Shown: piece after piece, positions 1-6,682 of the stretch | How positions within the stretch are numbered: position 1 is the stretch's first letter | Layout of the letters: each line of letters begins with the position of its first letter | DNA from: Sphingomonas sp. Leaf407 | GTDB taxonomy: Bacteria; Pseudomonadota; Alphaproteobacteria; Sphingomonadales; Sphingomonadaceae | DNA length: 64,000 nt | Direction of reading: 5' to 3' | Assembly (NCBI RefSeq): GCF_001425385.1 | Contig: NZ_LMQO01000003.1 | Span: 1-64,000 of the forward strand | Translations under genes and position numbers: made by a program | Notes under the pieces: model-generated | Databases searched by the model: none | Seen by the model: the letters and a program-made list of their open reading frames with translations, nothing else | Told to the model about the DNA's origin: nothing

Positions 1-428
1 CCGTAACTGAGGACGCTGGTGATCCGCCAGGTGCCATCCTGCTTCGCCCAGACCATAACGAACTTGGCGATCCCTTCGCATCGTCCTGTCGCCAGTTCAC
101 AGAAGCGGTGTTCGCCTTCCTCGATCGCGCCGTAATCCTTGATCGGATAGACGCGGAACGTCGCCGGGATCAGCTCGCGCTTCACCTTTCCGCAGATGTA
201 TTTGCGGACGCCGTCCACCATCGCATCACGCTCGAACGTCGCGCCGCCAGTGTCGTGGTAGAAGGCGACCTTCGGATCGAAATAGCCGGAGAAGGTCGGC
301 AGGTCGCAGCGATTGTAGGCGTCGAACACCTTCGCATCGAGCGCGCCGATCTCCGTCGTCAACGGATCGGCCGGGGGCGGCACGGGTGTCGCCAGCAGCG
401 CTGCGGCAACGGCGATGGCGGTCATCAT
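1..428 (-). CDS. secreted SnoaL/NTF2-like protein (DUF4440 type), partial
   Basis: The gene runs off the left edge: about 142 codons are readable from an ATG at 428 and no stop is reached. The first 20 or so residues (two Met, then Ala/Val/Leu-rich, ending in a Pro-rich turn) look like a signal peptide, so the product is probably periplasmic. What follows (a helix around DAKVFDAYNRCD, then FDPKVAFYHDTGG, a strand near WAKQDGTWRI) fits the cone-shaped NTF2/SnoaL fold, often annotated as nuclear transport factor 2 family. Substrate is unknown. It begins 13 bp after the stop of the serine hydrolase gene on the same strand, so the two are probably co-transcribed. The fold call is by pattern only. 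Confidence 0.65.
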   Translation of the reverse strand, partial: MMTAIAVAAALLATPVPPPADPLTTEIGALDAKVFDAYNRCDLPTFSGYFDPKVAFYHDTGGATFERDAMVDGVRKYICGKVKRELIPATFRVYPIKDYGAIEEGEHRFCELATGRCEGIAKFVMVWAKQDGTWRITSVLSY

Positions 429-441
429 GGCTTTGGTCCCG

Positions 442-1692
442 TCAGTTCATCTGGCCGCGTAAGAAAGCGATCAGCTTCGGATCGCTGCCGGTGCGTTCGA
501 GGATGGGCAGGATGATCCGCCACCCGTTGTCGCTGTTGGTCAGGATGACGATGCCGTCACCGCTCGCGCGATCGATCGCGGCGAAGGTGAACGCCCCTGC
601 ATCCTTGCCGGTGTGGAGCATCGTCGTGCCATCGGGAAAGCCAAGGAGCTGCCAGCCGAGGCCAAAGCCGGTCCAGGGCGGACAGCTGGCCGCCTTCGTT
701 CCGGCACATATTTCAGGCGTCAGGTCGGCCTGCGATTTGCTGCGCTCCGCCGCTAAAGACGTGACCAAGCCCCGGTCGTTGCGGGCATCGATGAGGAAGC
801 GCGCATAATCACGCGCGGTCGCATGCGCCAGATCGGCAGCATTGTATCGCGTCACCTGCTCGACGGGCAGCGGCTTGCCTGCGTCGTCGTATGGCACGGC
901 GATCGGCACCGTCTCGCCTTGCGCCGACACATAGCCCGAGGCGCGCATATTGGCGGGGGCGAACAGCCAGCGATCAGCAAGCGTCTCGAACGATTGCCCG
1001 GTGCGGTGCTCGGCGTAGCGCGCCGCGTATTGATATCCCTCGCCCGAATAGCCGATCGTCGTGCCGGGATCATGATCGAACGCCAGCCCCTTCGCATCGC
1101 GCCAGTTCGGCAACCCGGTGCGATGGCTCAGCGCCATGCGGACCGTCAGCTTCATCCGCCGGGGATCGCGCGACAGGTCGGGGTCGCTCCAGTAGCGATC
1201 CATCGGCTCGTCGAGCGACAGCTTGCCGGCCGACACCAGTCGCAGGATGACCTCCGCCGTGAGCGGCTTCGTCAGCGAGGCGAGATTGTAGGGCGTGGAG
1301 GCAGTCGCCGCGCGGTTCGGCCCCGCCATGCCCCAAGCCCCGATCGAGACGATCCCAGGGCCTGCCAGTCGACGTCTTCTCCCGGCTCCACGAACCAGTC
1401 GCAGGATGACCTCCGCCGTGAGCGGCTTCGTCAGCGAGGCGAGATTGTAGGGCGTGGAGGCAGTCGCCGCGCGGTTCGGCCCCGCCATGCCCCACGCTCC
1501 AGCAGACACAATCCGTCCGTCGCGGATCAGGGCGATCGACGCGCTCTCCACGCGCTGTTCGCGGAGGGTTGTAGTCATATCCGGGAGCGTGAAGTTCGTT
1601 CTGGCGTTCGCCACTGAGGCGGAAGCCACCAGCACGCCCAAACCGCCGTAAACTGCCTGCTTCAGCACACTGACTGTATTACTCATATGCAA
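442..1692 (-). CDS. serine hydrolase (beta-lactamase / PBP-like, class C fold) with duplicated active-site segment
   Basis: 416 residues. An N-terminal signal peptide (about residues 1-30, ending SVANA) implies export. The family uses a Ser-x-x-Lys nucleophile on beta-lactam or D-amino peptide/ester substrates. Here SLTK occurs twice, at residues 86-89 and 139-142, because about 53 residues are duplicated in frame. Further on, YSGEGYQYA may be the Tyr motif and HTGKDAG the third (H/K-T-G) motif. Removing one copy gives about 363 residues, a normal family length. A second start, ATG at 1686, is possible. The duplicated protein may be misfolded or inactive. The IS1111 element lies just upstream. 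Substrate cannot be assigned from sequence. Confidence 0.8.
   Translation of the reverse strand: MHMSNTVSVLKQAVYGGLGVLVASASVANARTNFTLPDMTTTLREQRVESASIALIRDGRIVSAGAWGMAGPNRAATASTPYNLASLTKPLTAEVILRLVRGAGRRRRLAGPGIVSIGAWGMAGPNRAATASTPYNLASLTKPLTAEVILRLVSAGKLSLDEPMDRYWSDPDLSRDPRRMKLTVRMALSHRTGLPNWRDAKGLAFDHDPGTTIGYSGEGYQYAARYAEHRTGQSFETLADRWLFAPANMRASGYVSAQGETVPIAVPYDDAGKPLPVEQVTRYNAADLAHATARDYARFLIDARNDRGLVTSLAAERSKSQADLTPEICAGTKAASCPPWTGFGLGWQLLGFPDGTTMLHTGKDAGAFTFAAIDRASGDGIVILTNSDNGWRIILPILERTGSDPKLIAFLRGQMN
1235..1335. repeat. 101-bp perfect direct repeat, copy 1 (inside serine hydrolase gene)
   Basis: Identical by eye, base for base, to 1394-1494. The offset is 159 bp (53 codons), so the reading frame is kept. 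It covers the codons for the SLTK catalytic motif. Confidence 0.95.
1394..1494. repeat. 101-bp perfect direct repeat, copy 2 (inside serine hydrolase gene)
   Basis: Second copy of 1235-1335. The 58 bp between the copies encode an Arg/Gly-rich linker (around RGAGRRRRLAG) that does not look like part of the family fold. The perfect identity implies a recent event or an assembly artefact. Confidence 0.95.
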
Positions 1693-1911
1693 CAGCTAGC
1701 GGTGTATGAGCGTGGCCGCAATCTGGATCGTATCACCCATCGAGGTGACGGACATGAGAACCGCGGTAGCATTTTCGAAATGCCACCCTTTTCTAGAAGC
1801 TCTCGGGTCGGCGAGCAGGTCGAAGGCTCAGCTCCTCCTCCGCGACCAACATGAACGGATGGCCGAAAGCGGGGAGCTGAAAAGATGCCGCGAACGACCG
1901 GATATGATGAC

Positions 1912-1925
1912 GTGGACGGCTCTCC
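1912..1925 (+). repeat. left sub-terminal inverted repeat of the IS1111 element
   Basis: GTGGACGGCTCTCC; reverse complement of 3241-3254 with one mismatch. Confidence 0.8.
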
Positions 1926-1971
1926 AACCCTCTCGCAGAATGATCTGCGGAGAGCCGGAAGGAGAGTCACT

Positions 1972-2994
1972 GTGGGGAACGTCACGACTGTAGGTCTCGA
2001 TATCGCGAAGAACGTGTTTCAGGTGCACGGCGTTAACGCTGAAGGTGCGGCGGTGGTCCGGCAGCGGTTGAGCCGCGGGCGCATGCTAAAGTTCTTCGCC
2101 AAGCTGCCGCCATGTCTGGTCGGCATCGAGGCGTGCGCAACCTCGCACTACTGCGCGCGCGAGCTTGTCGCGCTCGGTCATGACGTGAAGCTTATGCCGG
2201 CGCAGTACGTGAAGCCGTACGTCAAGCGCGGTAAGAACGATGCAGCCGATGCCGAGGCGATCTGCGAGGCGGTGACACGGCCGACGATGCGCTTCGTCGG
2301 CATCAAGTCGCCCGAGCAGCAGAGCGCGATGATGCTGCATCGTGTCCGCCTGATCCTCAACCGCCAGCGGACGCAGCTGTCGAATGCGATGCGAGCGCAC
2401 TTGGCCGAGTTCGGGATTGCAGCGCCGATCGGGAGGAACGGTATCGAGCAGCTCCTCGACGTAATTGCCGACCCGACCGACAATCGAGTGCCGGCCGATG
2501 CACGGTTCTGTCTGGAGATGCTGGCGGCTCAGTTGCGCATCGTAAAAGAACAGATCCTTGAGAACGACCGCCGCATCTTGGCCAGCGCGCGCGAGACCGA
2601 GCTTGGCCGTCGGCTGATGGAGATACCCGGCGTGGGCCCACTGCTCGCCAGCGCCATCGTCGCCACCGTGCCTGACCCGGCAATCTTCCGTTCGGGCCGT
2701 AACCTGGCTGCCTGGATCGGGCTGGTACCGCGGCAGAACTCGAGCGGTGGCAAAGAGCGGCTCGGCGGCATAACCAAGGCCGGGCACCAGTATCTGCGCC
2801 AGATGCTGATCGTCGGCGCCATGGCGGTAGTGCGCTTTGCCGAGCGGAACGGAGCCAAACGGCCGTGGCTTGTCCAGCTACTTGCCCGGCGGAAGACGAA
2901 GGTCGCGGCGGTCGCGCTCGCCAACAAGAACGCCCGCATGATCTGGGCGATGATGGCCAGCGGCGAACGGTATCGGGAGCCGCAGGTCGCGTAA
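1972..2994 (+). CDS. IS110-family transposase (IS1111 group)
   Basis: 340 residues from a GTG at 1972, which has a good ribosome site (GGAAGGAG, 1957-1964) and gives the usual family length. An upstream ATG at 1885 would add 29 residues that cross the inverted repeat and is less likely. The N-terminal RuvC-like DEDD domain shows D10 (VGLDIAK), E53 (GIEACA) and D90/D93 (KNDAADAEA). The C-terminal Transposase_20 domain shows the helix-hairpin-like EIPGVGPLLAS and the serine motif NSSGGKERLGG (S257/S258). These enzymes recombine DNA with a serine nucleophile, directed by an RNA made from the element's own non-coding end. The frame is intact, so the element may be active. Confidence 0.93.
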   Translation: MGNVTTVGLDIAKNVFQVHGVNAEGAAVVRQRLSRGRMLKFFAKLPPCLVGIEACATSHYCARELVALGHDVKLMPAQYVKPYVKRGKNDAADAEAICEAVTRPTMRFVGIKSPEQQSAMMLHRVRLILNRQRTQLSNAMRAHLAEFGIAAPIGRNGIEQLLDVIADPTDNRVPADARFCLEMLAAQLRIVKEQILENDRRILASARETELGRRLMEIPGVGPLLASAIVATVPDPAIFRSGRNLAAWIGLVPRQNSSGGKERLGGITKAGHQYLRQMLIVGAMAVVRFAERNGAKRPWLVQLLARRKTKVAAVALANKNARMIWAMMASGERYREPQVA

Positions 2995-3240
2995 TTAGGA
3001 TACGGAGCGGGCAACCGCGCCGCACGAGGTTGGAAAGGGCGAACAGGAGCTAATGCAACAAGCCGGTTGAACCGCCGGATCGGGAAAACCCACAATGACC
3101 CAAGCACCTCGAGTGCGCGGATGTGATCGGGACCCGAGACGCGCGAATGGCATTACGGCCAGCGGCTACATGTCGCACCAACAGGTCGGACACATGGCCG
3201 CACCAACCAGCAATGCTAGGCGAATGTCGTACTTGCCAAC
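2995..3240 (+). ncRNA. probable bridge/seek RNA region of the IS1111 element
   Basis: This 246-bp stretch between the transposase stop and the right inverted repeat has no gene. In the IS1111 group the guide RNA is encoded at this position; in the IS110 group it lies upstream. The sequence offers several short stems, for example CATGT/ACATG around 3169-3195 and GCGCG/CGCGC around 3113-3143. Two segments resemble the element's own junctions: CGGATGTGAT at 3118-3127 against CGGATATGAT at 1899-1908, and ACACATGG at 3190-3197, identical to 3253-3260. Exact RNA ends are not visible. Confidence 0.5.
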
Positions 3241-3254
3241 GGAGGGCCGTCCAC
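3241..3254 (-). repeat. right sub-terminal inverted repeat of the IS1111 element
   Basis: GGAGGGCCGTCCAC; partner of 1912-1925. Confidence 0.8.
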
Positions 3255-3257
3255 ACA

Positions 3258-3830
3258 TGGGTCAATCGCCACCGCCTGGAAGACGATACGTGTTGACCTC
3301 GGTAAACCGTCCCTCTCACCCGCGGGGCAGCGAAATTATCCAATAATTTGAGTGCCCATCTTTGTCGTCTAAAGGGCACCACTAACTAAAACCGCGCAAA
3401 TGCTCGGTTTCGTGAGACCCCATAGAGGACTGTCTGAGAACTGCGCGCACGGTTGCCGCAGCGAGCACGCCGCCGCTGTGTGAGATCGGCAAAGGCGCTT
3501 TCACCGTCTGGGCCTTTGAAATCGCCGCTACGCGCTACCGGGTCTGTGGTTCACTTCGCGAAAGCAGGCATGGTGTTGCCGCTGCAGTGCAGACAATGAC
3601 GATCCATGCGAACGCCTTCATCGGCGTACCGGGGAGCGCGACGGTCCCCTTGCTGCCTAACGTTGCGCCGGTTTCGCCGGATCGATGTGTCGCGCCTGTA
3701 GCGTCTGTTTAAGAATCTCGCGTAAATCGAGGCGATCCGAGAGGCTGATCGTCGCGCAAAAAGGCGCCGAGCGATACTGACGATCCTATTATCTCTTTCA
3801 GCCGATAATCGCGACAGAATGCGATAGGCG
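3258..3830. other. intergenic stretch without a supported gene
   Basis: Between the IS right end and the stop of the first molybdopterin-subunit gene. It contains the short repeat at 3331-3383. From about 3412 to 3713 one plus-strand frame stays open for some 100 codons but has no good start or ribosome site and no family I recognise, so it is not called. It may be eroded accessory DNA. Confidence 0.6.
3331..3383. repeat. dispersed repeat with GTGCCC/GGGCAC arms, copy A
   Basis: Most bases match 14241-14293. Shared core elements are AAATT-TCCAAT, TGAGTGCCCA, TTTGTC and GGGCACCACT. GTGCCC and GGGCAC can pair as a short stem. Similarity probably extends left to a CCGTCCCTC about 25 bp upstream in both. 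It looks like the end or scar of a small mobile element; the family is not recognised. Confidence 0.65.
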
Positions 3831-6041
3831 CTAAGCTATCTCTGGGAGCCCATCGAGGTGCTTCTCCAGCGTTACCGGATAGTCACGAACCCGCACGCCG
3901 GTCGCGTTGTAGACGGCGTTGGCAATCGCGGGCGCCACGCCCGACAATCCGAGTTCGCCAACGCCCTTCGCCTTGATCGGCGACATCGTTGCATCGACCT
4001 CTTCGATGAAATGCGCGTCCAGGTGCGGGACGTCGGCGTGGACGGGCACTTCGTAGCCGGCGAGGTCGTGATTGACGAAGAAGCCGAAGCGGGTGTCGAC
4101 CGCCATCTCCTCCATCAGCGCGGCACCGATTCCCATCGTCATGCCGCCGACCACCTGGCTACGCGCGGTCATGGGGTTCAGGATACGTCCGGCGGCGCAG
4201 ACCGCCAGCATCCGCCGGACACGGACGATGCCGGTATAGGCGTCCACCGCGACCTCGGCAAAATGCGCGCCGACGGTCTGCTGTGCATAGCGACTGGCGA
4301 GATCGCCATATTCCATCGCGTCCTCGGCGACGATGTCGCCGTCCCTCGCGGCGTCGGCCAGCGGCACTGACCGGCCCGCCGAGACGACCTGCCCGTCCGC
4401 GAACGTCACGTCCGCGGTGTTGAAGCCCAGCCGCTGCGCGACCAGCGCGCGCAGTTTCGCGCAGGCGGCATAGACCCCCGCGGTCGCCGATGCCGCGCCC
4501 GCCTGACCGCCCGAACCGGGGGTGACCGGGAACGTGGAATCGCCCAGCCTCGCGGTGACGCGGTCGAGCGGTACGCCCATCATCTCGGCGGCGGTCTGAG
4601 CCACGATCGTGTAGCTGCCCTGGCCGATGTCGGTCATGTCGGTTTCGACCGTGACGTGGCCGTCCTTGCCGAGCCGCACGCGTGCGCCCGCCTTCATAAT
4701 CGGCGCACCGCGGATTGCACTCGCCATGCCCATGCCGATCAGCCACTTGCCGTCGCGCCGACTGCCCGGCTTCACCTGCCGCGCGCCCCAACCAAACTTT
4801 TCCGCGCCTTCGGTCAGGCACTGGATGAACGGCCTGGTCGAGAAGCGGCGCTCGGGCTTTTCGGGGTCGACCTGGGTGTCGTTGGCGATGCGCAGCGCGA
4901 CGGGGTCCATGCCCAGCTTTTCTGCCAGCTCGTCCATCGCCACTTCCAGCGCCATCATCCCCGGCGCCTCGCCCGGCGCGCGCATCGCATTGCCCTCCGC
5001 CAGGTCGAGCGTCGCGAGATAACGGCGCAGCAGGCGGTTCTCGCCCGCGTACATCAGCCGGGTGGGAAGCGTGCACGGCTCGGTCCGGCCGCCGGGCAGA
5101 TTGCCGGACCAGCAGTCGTGGCCGATGGCGAGCAGCCGCCCGTCCTTCGCCGCGCCCAGCCGGACTCGCTGAATCGTCCTGGGGCGATGAATGGTGTTGT
5201 TGAACATGATCGTGCGTTGCAGCACCACCTTTACGGGACGGCCCGTCACCCGCGCCGCGATCGCGGCGAGCGCGAGATCGCTCTGCGTCGTGCCTTTGCC
5301 GCCGAAGCCGCCACCGATGAAGGCGGAGTGGAGGCGGATCTTGTCCCTCGGCGTCCCGATGATGAGGCCAAGGTCGCGGCATCCCCAGTCCATCGACTGG
5401 ATCGCGGTCCAGCAGGTCAGCCGGTCGCCGTCCCAGCGCGCGATGGTGGCGTGCGGCTCCATCATCGCATGGGCCTGATCGGGAACGGCGTAGGTTTCGT
5501 CCACCCTGACCGGAGCATCCGCGAACGCGGCGGCGAAGGCACCGACCGAAACCTCGGACGCGCCGCCGAACGGCTCCTGCGCCGCGATCGGGGCCGATGG
5601 CTTCTGCGCGACGAGATCGAACTGGCCCTTGGCCCGCGCGTAATCGACGCGGACCAATGCGGCGGCGGCGCGTGCCTGTTCGAACGTGTCGGCGACGACG
5701 ACGGCCACCGCCTGGTGATAATGATCGACCATCGGCCCCGCCAGGACGCGCTGCACGTAGAACTTGCCGACGCCGACGGGGCCGGCATTCTCGTGCGTGA
5801 CGACCGCACGGACGCCGGGTGCGGCGCGGGCGGCGGCGGTGTCGATCGCGGTGATCCGACCCTTCGCGATCGCCGCGCCCAAGATATAGCCATAGGCCGC
5901 ATCGGGCGCGGCATCGTGATGCTCGGCGGCGTAGCGCGCGGTGCCGGTTGTCTTGAGCGGCCCTTCCACGCGCGGATGGGCTCGGCCGACCACGTCCAGC
6001 CGGTCGATCGGCGTCGTGTCGGCGGGGGTGTCGAACTTCAT
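3831..6041 (-). CDS. xanthine dehydrogenase-family molybdopterin-binding subunit (PaoC-like), paralogue 2
   Basis: 736 residues from ATG at 6041. It is the large catalytic subunit of a molybdenum hydroxylase, which binds the Mo-pterin cytosine dinucleotide cofactor and oxidises aldehydes or N-heterocycles. Family signs: the N-terminal Ald_Xan_dh domain (VGRAHPRVEGPLKTTG), FIGGGFGGKG around the middle, GQGSYTIVAQTAAEMMG, and the C-terminal GVGELG holding the catalytic Glu. It is a clear paralogue of the gene at 6683-8890 (about two thirds identical over the first 90 residues by eye). Its ATG overlaps the stop of the isochorismatase gene (ATGA). It is last in the operon, and both copies must share the single FAD and Fe-S subunits present here. 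Confidence 0.9.
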   Translation of the reverse strand: MKFDTPADTTPIDRLDVVGRAHPRVEGPLKTTGTARYAAEHHDAAPDAAYGYILGAAIAKGRITAIDTAAARAAPGVRAVVTHENAGPVGVGKFYVQRVLAGPMVDHYHQAVAVVVADTFEQARAAAALVRVDYARAKGQFDLVAQKPSAPIAAQEPFGGASEVSVGAFAAAFADAPVRVDETYAVPDQAHAMMEPHATIARWDGDRLTCWTAIQSMDWGCRDLGLIIGTPRDKIRLHSAFIGGGFGGKGTTQSDLALAAIAARVTGRPVKVVLQRTIMFNNTIHRPRTIQRVRLGAAKDGRLLAIGHDCWSGNLPGGRTEPCTLPTRLMYAGENRLLRRYLATLDLAEGNAMRAPGEAPGMMALEVAMDELAEKLGMDPVALRIANDTQVDPEKPERRFSTRPFIQCLTEGAEKFGWGARQVKPGSRRDGKWLIGMGMASAIRGAPIMKAGARVRLGKDGHVTVETDMTDIGQGSYTIVAQTAAEMMGVPLDRVTARLGDSTFPVTPGSGGQAGAASATAGVYAACAKLRALVAQRLGFNTADVTFADGQVVSAGRSVPLADAARDGDIVAEDAMEYGDLASRYAQQTVGAHFAEVAVDAYTGIVRVRRMLAVCAAGRILNPMTARSQVVGGMTMGIGAALMEEMAVDTRFGFFVNHDLAGYEVPVHADVPHLDAHFIEEVDATMSPIKAKGVGELGLSGVAPAIANAVYNATGVRVRDYPVTLEKHLDGLPEIA

Positions 6042-6646
6042 GGCGTCGTCTCCAGTTCGGCCAGGAAGGCGTCGTGCGTCAGCGGGCGGGAGAACATCGG
6101 GAAGGTTTTCGTCACCGACGCCGCCTGTTCCTCCGCGCTCAGCGTGGCGGTGCAATCGGTCAGCGTCACGACGCGGAACCCGCGCTCATAGGCGGAGCGC
6201 ATCGTCGATTCGACGCAGCAGTTGGTCAGGAAACCGGCGATCGCCAGATCGGTGATGCCGCGCTGGCGCAGGATGAAGTCGATGTTGGTGCTGGCGAAGC
6301 AGTCAAGGCCGCGTTTGCCCTCGATCACGATGTCGCCGTCGACGGGGGCCATCGCGGCGGCGATCTCCGCACCCCAGCTGCCCTTGCGGAACGCCTGCGC
6401 CTGCACGATCCCGGCGAGGATGCCGTAAGCGTCGGCGGGGATCTCGGGATAGCCATCGGCAAAACCGATCGGCGCGTGCATCACGGTGACGCCGCGATCG
6501 CGGGCGGCGGTTGCGACCGCGCGGCTGTGCGCCAGCATGTCGGTGTCGGCCATCACCGCCTTCACCGCATCATGCTGGGCGCCGCCTTCGCTCACGAAGT
6601 CGTTCTGATACTCGATCAGCAAGAGGGCGGTCTTTTCGGGTGTCAT
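6038..6646 (-). CDS. isochorismatase-family cysteine hydrolase
   Basis: 202 residues from ATG at 6646, chosen because GGGAGA lies 8-9 bases upstream; an ATG at 6661 is the alternative. The fold is isochorismatase/nicotinamidase-like. The Asp of the triad is in LLLIEYQNDF near the start, the Lys is in IEGKRGLDCF, and the Cys is in GFLTNCCVEST with the conserved cis-peptide region before it. Members cleave amides, carbamates, ureas or isochorismate. It lies between the two molybdopterin-subunit genes and is coupled to the second by ATGA. That suggests it acts on the same compound, for instance removing an amide before or after oxidation, but the substrate is not known. Confidence 0.88.
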   Translation of the reverse strand: MTPEKTALLLIEYQNDFVSEGGAQHDAVKAVMADTDMLAHSRAVATAARDRGVTVMHAPIGFADGYPEIPADAYGILAGIVQAQAFRKGSWGAEIAAAMAPVDGDIVIEGKRGLDCFASTNIDFILRQRGITDLAIAGFLTNCCVESTMRSAYERGFRVVTLTDCTATLSAEEQAASVTKTFPMFSRPLTHDAFLAELETTP

Positions 6647-6682
6647 CTTGCATTCTCCCATTTGGCCCGTTCCGAAGGTGGC

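Larger units (their letters stand above)
1905..3257 (+). mobile_element. IS1111-group insertion sequence (IS110 family), about 1.35 kb
   Basis: Defined by an IS110-family transposase and by a pair of 14-bp inverted repeats that match at 13 positions: GTGGACGGCTCTCC at 1912-1925 and GGAGGGCCGTCCAC at 3241-3254. Sub-terminal inverted repeats and a long non-coding stretch after the transposase are typical of the IS1111 group, whose real ends lie a few bases outside the repeats. I used the usual 7 bp on the left and 3 bp on the right, so the outer coordinates are estimates. No target duplication is expected or seen. The element sits in the intergenic space between the serine hydrolase and the molybdenum hydroxylase operon. 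Confidence 0.8.

Noticed and set aside
1706..1993. A 95-codon plus-strand ORF leading into the IS element
   Set aside because: It crosses the left inverted repeat and ends in the transposase leader in another frame. It could be the stump of an interrupted gene, but no matching part was found on the right side of the IS.
3412..3713. A 100-codon open stretch downstream of the IS element
   Set aside because: No convincing start, no ribosome site, and no recognisable family; probably chance or eroded coding DNA.
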